Origin: UBA7672 sp964529555
GTDB taxonomy: Bacteria > Pseudomonadota > Alphaproteobacteria > Caulobacterales > Hyphomonadaceae
NCBI GenBank assembly: GCA_964529555.1
Contig: CAZGWV010000005.1
Span: 1 to 56,100 of the forward strand
Length of the DNA stretch: 56,100 nucleotides
Reading direction: 5' to 3'
Shown here: one piece after another, positions 31,015-39,693 of the stretch
Layout of the letters: each line of letters opens with the position of its first letter
Numbering within the stretch: the stretch's first letter is position 1
Notes under the pieces: model-generated
What the model was told of the DNA's origin: nothing
The model's database searches: none
The model's input: only the letters and a program-made list of their open reading frames with translations
Translations under genes and position numbers: made by a program

Positions 31015-34000
31015 ATGGCTGAACTTGTGCTCGGCAAGCTTGGCGCTGCCGCAGGTCAGGCGCTGCTTCCGGGCAGCCTGGCGTTTCTGGGCGAGACGGC
31101 GGGGCGGCTCGCGGGGCTTGCCATCGACATGCAGTTCCTGTCGCCGGTTGCGCAGGGACCTCGACTTAAGGCGTTTCATCTGGTGGAGGGGCGCGAGGGC
31201 GCGGGCATTCCCGTCGTCTATGGACGTAGCCGCGTCGGCGGGCAGCTGATCTGGGCGGCGCGTTTCAAGGAGCGGCGCGACGTTGAAGGCGGCAAGGGCG
31301 GGCCGCGTGTGGCGACATACTCCTACTCGCTGAGCTTTGCGGTTGGGTTGTGCGAGGGCGAGGTTTCGCGTGTGAGCCGGTGCTGGGCCAATGGCGAGCC
31401 GTTCGATCTTTCACAGGCGACATGGCGGCTTTATCGCGGGTCGGAAGATCAGGTTTGCGATCCGTTGATCGAAGCGATCGAGGGCGCTGGCGCTGCGCCT
31501 GCCTATGCGGGGCTGGCCTACATCGTGTTCGAGGACATGCCCGTCGATCAGTTCGGCGGGCGTATGCCGCAGCTGTCGTTTGAGGTGGTGCGGCCGGCGG
31601 CGAGCGACGATATGCGGCTGGAGACTGTTGCGCGTGCGGTGAACATGATCCCCGGTTCGGGCGAGTTTGCGCTGGCGACGGAGATCGTGCGGCGAAAGAT
31701 CGGACCGGGCCAGGAGGCCGCTGAAAACCTGCACGGCGCGGAGATGAAGAGCGACTTCGAGGCGTCGCTGGATCAGCTTGAGGCTGAACTGCCGAATGTC
31801 TCGCGCGTCAATCTGGTGGTCGCGTGGTTCGGCGATGATCTGCGCTGTGGCGAATGCGCAATCCGGCCTGGTGTCGAGATCGCGGCGAAGTCGACGAAGC
31901 CGCATGCATGGCGTGTCGCGGGCATCGGGCGCGGCGATGCGTATGTCGTGTCATCCGTCGATGGGCGACCGAGTTATGGCGGGACGCCATCGGACGAAAG
32001 CGTGAAGCAGGCCGTCGCCATGCTGAAGGCGCGCGGCTATCATGTGACGCTCTATCCGTTTCTCCTGATGGACATTCCTGTCGGGAGTGCGCTTCCGGCT
32101 CTTGATGGCGTGGGGACGCAGCCGGCGTTTCCGTGGCGTGGGCGTATCGCGGCGGTGGGGGGCGATGTGGGGGCGCAAGTGGCGGCGTTCTTTGCAGAGT
32201 ATCGCGCGTTCATTCTTCACTATGCGGATATGGCTGTGGAAGCTGGCGCGGATGGATTGCTGATTGGCTCGGAGTTGCCGGGGCTGACGCGGACGAAAGT
32301 GGGCGGCGGATATCCGGCGGCGAGCGCGCTGATCGATCTGGCGGCGGATGTGCGGGGCATTGTCGGGCCGGATTGCGAGATCAGCTATGCAGCGGACTGG
32401 ACGGAGTATGGCGCGCATGTCGATGGCGACGATGTGGCCTTCCCGCTCGATGCGCTGTGGGCGCATGAGGCGATCAGCTATGTGGGCGTGGACTGGTATC
32501 CGCCGATGGCGGACTGGCGCGATGGGGATGCGCATGCCGATGCGGCCTGGCGGGATGGCCGCGCGAAGAATTATCTCGCGAGCAACATTGCGGCGGGTGA
32601 AGCCTTTGACTGGTACTACGCGGATGCGGATGGTCGGCTCGATCAGGATCGGTTGCCGATAACGGATGGCGCGCACGGCGAGCCGTGGGTGTATCGGCAG
32701 AAGGATATCGCGGGCTGGTGGAGCCATGCGCATCATCCGCGCGTCGCGGGTGCAAGGCAGATGGCGCCGACGGCGTGGACACCGGGGATGAAGCCCGTGC
32801 GGTTTGTCGAGATGGGCGTGCCGGCGGTGGACAAGGGCGCGAACCAGCCGAACGTGTTCTATGACCCCAAAAGTTCGGAGAGCGCGTTGCCGCATTTCTC
32901 GAATGGGCAACGCGATGACGTCGTGCAGCGGCGGGCAATCGAGACGTTTCATGCGTTCTGGAGCGATGCCGGCAACAATCCGGTTTCTTCGGCCTATGCC
33001 GGGCGAATGTTGCCTGCGGACGGTATTGCGTTGTGGGCATGGGATGCGCGGCCGTTTCCGGCCTTTCCGTTGCGCGATGATGTGTGGAGCGATGCGGACA
33101 ACTGGCGATTGGGGCACTGGCTGAATGGGCGCACGGGGCTGGCGCTGTTGTCGGATGTTGTCGGGGATGTCGCTGCGCGTGCTGGCGCGGAGGCGGATAC
33201 GGGCGGACTTGCAGGGATTGTGACCGGCTATGCGTTCGATGGTCCGGCGAGTGCGCGGAGTGTGCTGGAGCCATTGGTGCGCGCCTATGGCGTCGACTGC
33301 ACCGAGCGCGATGGTGTGATGGTGTTCCGCATGCGCGGTGATCAGGTGGCGGAATTGTCTGCTGGCAGGCTCGTGCTGCAGGACAAGCCTTCGACGGAAA
33401 TCACGCGGACGGGGCTGGAGGCCAGTATGCCGGGCGTGCGCGTGGCCTATATTGCGTCCGAGGCGGATCACATGCCGGGGCTGGCGTCGGCTGAGCTTGC
33501 GGCGACGGACGAGATTATGGACGTCGCACTGCCGATTGCGATGGATGAGGATCAGGCGCGGCAATGCGCGCGCGACTTGTCAGAAGGTCTGCGGCTGTCG
33601 CGGACCGGGATGCAGTTCGCCATGACGGCGGACGGGTTGGTGATCGAGCCGGGCGATGCGGTCGAGCTCGATGGCGTGACGTGGCGGATCACGGAGCGGT
33701 CGGATGCGGCGACCATAACTTTTCGCGCGGTTCGTGCGGGGGCGATTGCCGCGCCGGTCCTGACACCAGCTCTGCCGGCGCAGGAACATGAGGCTGTGTC
33801 TCCCGGCGAGCCTGATGTGGTGATCGTCGATGCGCCAGCGCTACCAGGGCAGGAAGATGATCAGCGTCCGATCGGGTTTGCGTTCGTGTCGCCATGGCCG
33901 GGCCGCGTTGTGTTCGAGGCGGGCGCGACTGTGGACCAGATGCGTGTGCGCGGAGAGATCACGCGCGCCTGCACGATGGGGCGGCTTGCTGGCGCGATGT

Positions 34001-34728
34001 ATCCGCATGTGTCGGGGCGGTGGCAGGAGGCGTCGATATGGGTGGATGTGGTTGGCGGCGATCTGGTGTCGCGGACTGAAGCGGCCGTTCTGAATGGCGC
34101 GAACACCGCGCTGGTCGAGACGGAGGCCGGCTGGGAAGCGATCCAGTATGTGAGCGCCGAACTGGTTGGGCCGGGGAAGTATCGGCTCGATACGCTGCTG
34201 CGCGGACAGCAAGGCAGCGAGGCGGCGATGGCGGCTGGCGCGCCGGAAGGTGCGCGCGTGATGTTTCTCACGGGAGCCGAGACGCGCCTCGATATTGCTG
34301 GATGGGAGCGCGGGCTGGAGCTTGTCTGGCGGGCTGGCGCGGCCCTGCATGGCGCGGACGGCCTCTGGACGGGTGCGGAGACGTTCGGGGCTGTTGCGGA
34401 GCGGGAATGGTTGCCCGCGCATCTGCGGACGAGCTGGACGGGCGGCGATATCGAGATCGGCTGGATTCGGCGTGCGCGCAGGGATGGCGACCCGTGGATC
34501 GCGGGCGAGCCGCCGCTGTCGATGCCGGAGCGCTATGCAGTGCGGATTTCGGGGCCGGGCGGCGCGCGATCCTGGGAGGTGGATGCTTCGCATGCGATCT
34601 ATCCGGCGGCGGAGCGAGTCGCGGATTTTCCGGCCGGCGGGGATGCGCTGGTCGAGGTTGCCCAGGTCGGCGCCGATGGCCAGCCGGGGGGCTGGGCGGC
34701 CCGGCAACTGGGGATTCCAGCGCCGTAA
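31015..34728 (+). CDS. GTA tail tip/host-specificity protein (RcGTA gp15-like)
   Basis: A 1237-residue protein, close to RcGTA gp15 (about 1300). The N-terminus has the phage tip region with IPVVYGRSRVGGQLIWAARF. A TIM-barrel-like GTA domain covers about residues 390-690 (LLIGSELPGLTR, ISYAADWTEY, YVGVDWYPPM, FVEMGVPAVDKG). The phage tail J-like part (VLEPLVRAYGVD) follows, and the rcc01698-type C-terminal region is near 1000-1100 (RLDTLLRGQQGSE). It forms the trimeric spike that contacts the recipient. ATG 31015 has GGGAGG 6 bases upstream; a GTG directly before it is less likely. Last gene of the GTA cluster. Confidence 0.95.
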   Translation: MAELVLGKLGAAAGQALLPGSLAFLGETAGRLAGLAIDMQFLSPVAQGPRLKAFHLVEGREGAGIPVVYGRSRVGGQLIWAARFKERRDVEGGKGGPRVATYSYSLSFAVGLCEGEVSRVSRCWANGEPFDLSQATWRLYRGSEDQVCDPLIEAIEGAGAAPAYAGLAYIVFEDMPVDQFGGRMPQLSFEVVRPAASDDMRLETVARAVNMIPGSGEFALATEIVRRKIGPGQEAAENLHGAEMKSDFEASLDQLEAELPNVSRVNLVVAWFGDDLRCGECAIRPGVEIAAKSTKPHAWRVAGIGRGDAYVVSSVDGRPSYGGTPSDESVKQAVAMLKARGYHVTLYPFLLMDIPVGSALPALDGVGTQPAFPWRGRIAAVGGDVGAQVAAFFAEYRAFILHYADMAVEAGADGLLIGSELPGLTRTKVGGGYPAASALIDLAADVRGIVGPDCEISYAADWTEYGAHVDGDDVAFPLDALWAHEAISYVGVDWYPPMADWRDGDAHADAAWRDGRAKNYLASNIAAGEAFDWYYADADGRLDQDRLPITDGAHGEPWVYRQKDIAGWWSHAHHPRVAGARQMAPTAWTPGMKPVRFVEMGVPAVDKGANQPNVFYDPKSSESALPHFSNGQRDDVVQRRAIETFHAFWSDAGNNPVSSAYAGRMLPADGIALWAWDARPFPAFPLRDDVWSDADNWRLGHWLNGRTGLALLSDVVGDVAARAGAEADTGGLAGIVTGYAFDGPASARSVLEPLVRAYGVDCTERDGVMVFRMRGDQVAELSAGRLVLQDKPSTEITRTGLEASMPGVRVAYIASEADHMPGLASAELAATDEIMDVALPIAMDEDQARQCARDLSEGLRLSRTGMQFAMTADGLVIEPGDAVELDGVTWRITERSDAATITFRAVRAGAIAAPVLTPALPAQEHEAVSPGEPDVVIVDAPALPGQEDDQRPIGFAFVSPWPGRVVFEAGATVDQMRVRGEITRACTMGRLAGAMYPHVSGRWQEASIWVDVVGGDLVSRTEAAVLNGANTALVETEAGWEAIQYVSAELVGPGKYRLDTLLRGQQGSEAAMAAGAPEGARVMFLTGAETRLDIAGWERGLELVWRAGAALHGADGLWTGAETFGAVAEREWLPAHLRTSWTGGDIEIGWIRRARRDGDPWIAGEPPLSMPERYAVRISGPGGARSWEVDASHAIYPAAERVADFPAGGDALVEVAQVGADGQPGGWAARQLGIPAP

Positions 34729-34832
34729 ACGCCGAAAGCGGGGGTGTTGCCCCAAAATACCCATCTTCCGGCTTGTCTTGCGTTGTAGAGCGGCTCCACG
34801 ATAGAGCGCGGGCTCAGAGCAAGGATCGGCAG

Positions 34833-35714
34833 TTGAGCTGGGATCCCTATGCGGCGCTGGGCGTACCCAAGTCCTCAAGCGCCGAGGAAATTCGCAAGGC
34901 CTACCGCAAGCTCGCAAAAGAGCTGCACCCGGACGTGCGCCCGAATGACAAGGCCAGCGCAGAGCGCTTCAAGCGCCTGACGGCTGCTTTCAACCTCCTC
35001 ACCGATGAACCCCAGCGCGCGCGATTCGATCGCGGCGAAATCGATGCTGAAGGCAATGAGCGCCCGCATTTCCAGCCAGGCGCCGGCTTTGGCGGATTTG
35101 CCGGCGCGAAGACGCGGTCAAACAGGGCCGATGCGTTCGAAGACCTGTTCGACGGGCTTTTCAGCCGTGGCGGCGGGGCGCGCGGCTTTGGTCAGGCGCG
35201 CGGCGAGGATGTGCGCTATCGCATGGAGGTCGATTTCCTCGATGCCGTGAATGGCGGGCGCCGCCGCGTGACCATGTCGGATGGCCGCTCGCTCGATCTT
35301 GCGATTCCCGCAGGGCTGAACTCCGGGCAGACGCTGCGCCTCAAAGGTCAGGGTCTACCCGGAACGGGCAATGGCCCGGCGGGTGACGCGCTGGTGGAGA
35401 TTACGGTCGCCTCCCATCCGACCTTCCGGCGCGAGAATGATGATGTGCGGATGGACCTCCGAATTTCCCTTGCGGAGGCGGTCGAGGGCGGGAAGGTGCC
35501 GGTGGTTACGCCGTCGGGGCCCGTGACGCTTTCGGTCCCGCCCGGATCCAATTCCGGGGATCTGCTGAAACTGCGCGGCAAGGGCGTCCAGACCCGGCCG
35601 AATCCCGGCGACCTGCTGGTCAGGCTGTTGATTGTATTGCCAAGAAAAGACGACCCGGAGCTTCGCGAGTTCGTGCGAACCTGGCCCGGCCGCAAGGCCG
35701 ATATCCCCCGTTAA
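34833..35714 (+). CDS. DnaJ-class co-chaperone, CbpA-like
   Basis: A 293-residue J-domain protein. DPYAALGVPKSSSAEEIRKAYRKLAKELHPD (in parts) contains the HPD tripeptide at 32-34. A Gly/Phe-rich linker follows, then two C-terminal substrate-binding domains (GEDVRYRMEVDFLDAVNGG, VPPGSNSGDLLKLRGKGV). There is no Cys-rich zinc finger, so it is of the CbpA/DjlA-like type II rather than DnaJ. The start is TTG at 34833 with AAGGA 8-12 bases upstream; no in-frame ATG lies in the J-domain. It would stimulate DnaK. It follows the GTA cluster by 104 bp. Confidence 0.9.
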   Translation: MSWDPYAALGVPKSSSAEEIRKAYRKLAKELHPDVRPNDKASAERFKRLTAAFNLLTDEPQRARFDRGEIDAEGNERPHFQPGAGFGGFAGAKTRSNRADAFEDLFDGLFSRGGGARGFGQARGEDVRYRMEVDFLDAVNGGRRRVTMSDGRSLDLAIPAGLNSGQTLRLKGQGLPGTGNGPAGDALVEITVASHPTFRRENDDVRMDLRISLAEAVEGGKVPVVTPSGPVTLSVPPGSNSGDLLKLRGKGVQTRPNPGDLLVRLLIVLPRKDDPELREFVRTWPGRKADIPR

Positions 35715-35814
35715 TCCCCAGATGAGCGAAATTATGCAGTCGCGCCTGCACGTTGCCCGTTTTGGGCGGAACCGTTCAGTATGGGTTCACCGACCCGGAC
35801 TTACACACTTGGGC

Positions 35815-36162
35815 ATGTTGAAACGCATAGCCTTGCCCCCCCTTGTCGTCGCCGCGGCCATGTTGGTCATGGCCGCGCCCGCTCAGGCGCAACGGCAACA
35901 GGCGGATCGCGTCTCCTTCGAGCAACATTTCCAGCGTGGCGACGGCCTGCCGTCTTCGCAGTGGGACACGCCGCGTCGCGAGCGTTCGCCTGAGCGGCAG
36001 GATGTGCCGCCCAGCCGAGTCTTTCAGATGCTGAAGGACAAGTACGGCGGCGATAAGGTCAATTACCGGAAGCAGGGCGATCACTACATTATTTCGTGGG
36101 TCACGGGGGACGGTCGACGCCTCAACATCCGTGTGAACGCCAAGACTGGCAGAGAGGAATAG
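35815..36162 (+). CDS. Periplasmic PepSY-like protein next to the two-component system
   Basis: A 115-residue exported protein: signal peptide of 25 residues (cleavage AQA-Q), then a charged linker and a PepSY-like C-terminal unit, MLKDKYGGDKVNYRKQGDHY followed by ISWVTGDGRRLNIRVNAKTG. It ends 10 bp before the response-regulator gene. In rhizobia a small periplasmic inhibitor, FeuN, is encoded beside feuPQ, as I recall; this protein is a candidate counterpart that could hold the kinase sensor domain in check. That role is inferred from position. Confidence 0.78.
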   Translation: MLKRIALPPLVVAAAMLVMAAPAQAQRQQADRVSFEQHFQRGDGLPSSQWDTPRRERSPERQDVPPSRVFQMLKDKYGGDKVNYRKQGDHYIISWVTGDGRRLNIRVNAKTGREE

Positions 36163-36172
36163 GTCCAAGCCG

Positions 36173-36853
36173 ATGCGTATCCTTGTCGTCGAGGATGATC
36201 CCGATCTGGGCCGCCAGCTTACCGAAGCGCTGGTGCAGGCCGGCTATGCCGTGGACCTCGCGCCGGACGGCGAGGAAGGCCACTTCCTCGGCGAGGCCGA
36301 GCCCTATGATGCCGTCGTGCTGGACCTTGGCCTCCCCAAGATGGACGGCGTGCGCGTGCTCGAGAAATGGCGCAACACGGGCAAGGATATGCCGGTGCTG
36401 ATCCTGACGGCGCGCGATCGCTGGAGCGAGAAGGTCGCGGGCTTCGATGCCGGCGCCGACGATTACGTGACCAAGCCGTTCGTCACCGAAGAACTGCTGG
36501 CGCGGCTTCGCGCCCTGCTGCGCCGGGCTGCGGGCCATGCCAGCGCCGCGCTGGAATGCGGCGACCTGCGCGTCGATACGCGCGCCGCGCGAGCTTCAGT
36601 CAACGGTGAGCCGATCAAGCTGACGTCGCACGAATACCGCGTGCTGTCCTATCTGATGCACCATCAGGGCCGGGTCGTGCCGCGTACCGAACTGGTCGAG
36701 CACATCTACGATCAGGACTTCGACCGCGATTCGAACACCATCGAGGTGTTCGTCGGCCGCCTTCGCCGCAAGATCGGTTCGAACCGTATCTTGACGGAGC
36801 GTGGTTTGGGATATCGTTTGATCGATCCCAAGGTTGAACACGTAGCGGAATAG
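36173..36853 (+). CDS. OmpR/PhoP-type response regulator (FeuP-like)
   Basis: A 226-residue response regulator. The receiver domain has Asp8-Asp9, phospho-acceptor Asp51, Thr79 and Lys101. The C-terminal winged helix includes SHEYRVLSYLMHHQGRVVPR and VFVGRLRRKIG. It is followed 1 bp later by its kinase gene and then by ccmI. This order, with cycHJKL after it, matches feuPQ of rhizobia, where the pair responds to envelope or osmotic conditions. Confidence 0.93.
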   Translation: MRILVVEDDPDLGRQLTEALVQAGYAVDLAPDGEEGHFLGEAEPYDAVVLDLGLPKMDGVRVLEKWRNTGKDMPVLILTARDRWSEKVAGFDAGADDYVTKPFVTEELLARLRALLRRAAGHASAALECGDLRVDTRAARASVNGEPIKLTSHEYRVLSYLMHHQGRVVPRTELVEHIYDQDFDRDSNTIEVFVGRLRRKIGSNRILTERGLGYRLIDPKVEHVAE

Positions 36854-36854
36854 C

Positions 36855-38351
36855 ATGGCCGACAAATCGGGGGCCGAGGTATCGGGCGCGCTGACGCGCG
36901 GTTCGATTTCACGCCGCATGCTGATTGCCACGGCGATCTGGAGCGCGGTTGTGCTCGTGATCACCGGCTGGTTCCTGCTGACCTTCTACAGGTCCGAGGC
37001 CGAGCAGCAGCTCGACAGCCAGAACAACGATACGCTGCGCTCGCTTGCGGCAGCGCTCAACACTGGCGACACCGGGGACATCATCGTTACGGAGTCGCTG
37101 CTTCCCGGCGATGAGAAGTTCAAGCTGGGCCTGTCCGGCCGGTACTGGGCGTTTCTCGAGATCGATTCCCGGAATGCAGTGACGCGGCATTTCTATTCGC
37201 AGAGCTATGACGAGGACGACGAACCGGACGTTCCCACCGAAGCAATCGCGGCGGCGGTGGCCAAGCCCGGTGCGATGGTGATCGCGGAGGTTCTGGCGCC
37301 GGGGCACTGCACGAGGGAGCATTCCAACGCGAAACGCTTGTGCCCGCCTGTACCTGAAGGCGCTGACGACAAGCCGTTGCCGCCGCCTGCGTGGCTGCGC
37401 GTTGGCGTTCAGGCGGTCATCTTCCCGAACCGCCCGATGCCTGTCGTGCTGATGGCGGGCATCGACAGGACAGCGGCGGACAAGGCGGTTGGCGCCTTCG
37501 CGCTGAGCCTGGGCATCTCGCTGTTCGTGCTGGCCGTTGGTCTCGTCGCGGGCATCGTCATCCTGATCCGCTACGGCCTGCGGCCGCTGCATACGATCCA
37601 GCACAATCTCGGCGACGTGCGCGCGGGCCGGCGCGACAATCTGGACGGCGAATATCCCACCGAACTCACACCGCTTGTGACCGAGATCAACACGCTGATC
37701 ACGCACAATCGCAAGGTCGTGGAGCGCGCGCGCACGCATGTGGGCAATCTTGCGCATGCGCTCAAGACCCCGCTTGCCGTGTTGAAGAACGAGGCGAAGG
37801 GATCGGACAAGCTGTCCGAACTGGTGCGGCGCCAGACCGAGGCGATGACCAGCAATGTGACGCATTATCTCAAGCGCGCGCAGGCAGCCGCGCAGGCCGA
37901 AGTGCTGGGCGCGCGTACCGATGTGCGCGAGCCGGTGGAAGGCATCGCGCGCATGCTGGAGCGGCTGCATCGCGACAAGGGGCTGGCTATCGACGTCGAT
38001 GTTGACGCCAACGCAATTTTTCGTGGGGAGCGCGGCGATTTCGACGAGTTGATCGGAAACCTGTTGGAGAACGCGGCCAAATGGTGCAAGTCGCGGATCA
38101 ATGTGAAGGTCACCCGGAACGACGACGGCCTGCAGATATCTGTTGACGACGACGGGCCGGGATTACCGCCTGAACATCGGGCCAAGGCTCTGGAGCGCGG
38201 CAAGCGTCTCGACGAGTCGGCGCCGGGAACCGGATTGGGATTGTCGATCGTGACCGAACTCGCGGACATTTACGGCGGTCGGCTGCACCTGGAAGACAGT
38301 CCCATCGGCGGCCTGCGGGCGCGTCTTGAGCTTCCGGCGGCGCCGCTGTGA
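36855..38351 (+). CDS. Sensor histidine kinase (FeuQ/PhoQ-like)
   Basis: A 498-residue membrane kinase. The first transmembrane helix is at about 22-44, then a periplasmic domain of about 170 residues with two Cys (GHCTREH, RLCPPV), a second helix near 218-240, and a HAMP-like segment. The HisKA box HVGNLAHALKTPLAVL has His301. The ATPase domain shows NLLENAAKWC, VDDDGPGL and GTGLGLSIV. TGA overlaps the GTG start of ccmI, coupling the kinase to the cytochrome maturation operon. Confidence 0.92.
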   Translation: MADKSGAEVSGALTRGSISRRMLIATAIWSAVVLVITGWFLLTFYRSEAEQQLDSQNNDTLRSLAAALNTGDTGDIIVTESLLPGDEKFKLGLSGRYWAFLEIDSRNAVTRHFYSQSYDEDDEPDVPTEAIAAAVAKPGAMVIAEVLAPGHCTREHSNAKRLCPPVPEGADDKPLPPPAWLRVGVQAVIFPNRPMPVVLMAGIDRTAADKAVGAFALSLGISLFVLAVGLVAGIVILIRYGLRPLHTIQHNLGDVRAGRRDNLDGEYPTELTPLVTEINTLITHNRKVVERARTHVGNLAHALKTPLAVLKNEAKGSDKLSELVRRQTEAMTSNVTHYLKRAQAAAQAEVLGARTDVREPVEGIARMLERLHRDKGLAIDVDVDANAIFRGERGDFDELIGNLLENAAKWCKSRINVKVTRNDDGLQISVDDDGPGLPPEHRAKALERGKRLDESAPGTGLGLSIVTELADIYGGRLHLEDSPIGGLRARLELPAAPL

Positions 38352-39103
38352 CCTGGCTGATCCTTGTTGCGGCAGTCTTCGTCCTTGGCGGCGCGTGGTT
38401 CATCGCCAAGTCGACGGCGACGCGCATTGGCGTGCTGGTCGTGGGGCTGATCGCGGCGGGCGCGTACTTTGCGCTGGGCCGGCCGGATCTTGGCGACCGT
38501 CCGCTCGATGGGCGGCTTGCGGAGATCCAGCAGCGCGAGCGCGATGATCCTGAGAGCGTTCTGCCGCGCGAACGCATTGCGGTTGCGCAGAAGCAGGCGC
38601 AGGACAACCCCACCGATCCGCGCCCCTATGTGACCATTGGCGACAACTACCAGACCATCGCCGGGCAGGCCCAGGCGACGGGTCGCGTGCTGCTGGAATC
38701 CGGGCGTGAAGCCGAGGCGGGCCGGCAGGCAGGGATTGTCCAGCAGAGCCTGACGCAGGCGCTGGACGCCTATGCGGCGGCTCTGCGCCGCGACGGTAAT
38801 GACGTGGACGCGGCGGCGCGCCTCGCTGACCTGCGGTTCAAGACGACGCTGGAACTCGATCCCATCACCACCAACCTCTATCTGGCGGTGTTCCAGGCGC
38901 GGCCGGACGAGTTGCGGGTGGGGTATATGGCAGGAATTGGTCTCTGGCTGCAGGGCCGGAAGGCTGATGCGGAGGCCCTCTGGGCCAGCATTGAGCCGCG
39001 TATTCCGCCGGGCGGGCCCGAGACACAGATGTTCGCTGCGATGCGGCAAATGTTTGGGGTTGACGCGCCGGCTCCCGATCCAGGCGGAAATTCCCCCGAA
39101 TAA
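38348..39103 (+). CDS. ccmI: Cytochrome c maturation protein CcmI (CycH)
   Basis: A 251-residue protein with an N-terminal membrane helix (TWLILVAAVFVLGGAWFIA), a second hydrophobic segment near 32-48, and a TPR-like helical domain (RPYVTIGDNYQTIAGQA, LDAYAAALRRDGNDVDAAARLADLRF in parts). CcmI presents apocytochrome c to the haem ligation complex. The start is GTG, overlapping the kinase stop. It opens the order ccmI-ccmE-ccmF-ccmH, the rhizobial cycHJKL arrangement. Confidence 0.87.
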   Translation: MTWLILVAAVFVLGGAWFIAKSTATRIGVLVVGLIAAGAYFALGRPDLGDRPLDGRLAEIQQRERDDPESVLPRERIAVAQKQAQDNPTDPRPYVTIGDNYQTIAGQAQATGRVLLESGREAEAGRQAGIVQQSLTQALDAYAAALRRDGNDVDAAARLADLRFKTTLELDPITTNLYLAVFQARPDELRVGYMAGIGLWLQGRKADAEALWASIEPRIPPGGPETQMFAAMRQMFGVDAPAPDPGGNSPE

Positions 39104-39204
39104 GTGATGCTCTTCGCGCCATCGTGTCGCTGGCGCAGCGTCGTTCAGGCAAATATATTCGAGCCTGCCGGTTGCCCCAGACCGGCCCTGTGGAGCCGCC
39201 CAAC

Positions 39205-39693
39205 ATGCGCAAGCGTTCTCAAAGGCTCTGGTTCATCGGCGCCGCCGGCGTGCTGATGGCGGGCGCGGTTGCGCTGGGCGTCATCGGCTTCAGCGGCGCG
39301 GTCGCATTCTTCCAGTCGCCATCCGATATCGCCGCGAAGGGCGCCGATTCGTTCAAGCAGAATGTGCGCGTCGGCGGCCTGATCGAAGTCGGCAGCCAGA
39401 CGCATGGCGAGGACGGCAAGCTGCTTCAGTTCCGCATCACCGATTGCAAGCACACAGTGCCGGTCGTGTTCGACGGCATCCCGCCCGACATGGTCGTTGA
39501 AGGCAAGGGCGTCGTTGCCGAGGGCAGGTTCGACACGGAGGGGACGCTGGTGGCGACCCGCGTGCTCGCCAAGCACGACGAGAACTACATGCCGAAGGAA
39601 GCCTACGACTCGCTCAAGCGCGCGGCCGAGAGCGGCGGCGAAAGCGCCATGGCTGACGGCACGATGATCTGCGGCGACGGGTCGGCTACGTGA
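39205..39693 (+). CDS. ccmE: Cytochrome c-type biogenesis haem chaperone CcmE (CycJ)
   Basis: A 162-residue haem chaperone: a membrane anchor at about 8-28, an OB-fold domain with VRVGGLIEVGSQ and VVFDGIPPDMVVEGKGVVAEG, and the haem-attachment motif AKHDENYMP. His124 binds haem covalently and Tyr128 contributes a ligand. GGAG lies 9 bases before ATG. Its stop overlaps the GTG of ccmF. Confidence 0.96.
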   Translation: MRKRSQRLWFIGAAGVLMAGAVALGVIGFSGAVAFFQSPSDIAAKGADSFKQNVRVGGLIEVGSQTHGEDGKLLQFRITDCKHTVPVVFDGIPPDMVVEGKGVVAEGRFDTEGTLVATRVLAKHDENYMPKEAYDSLKRAAESGGESAMADGTMICGDGSAT

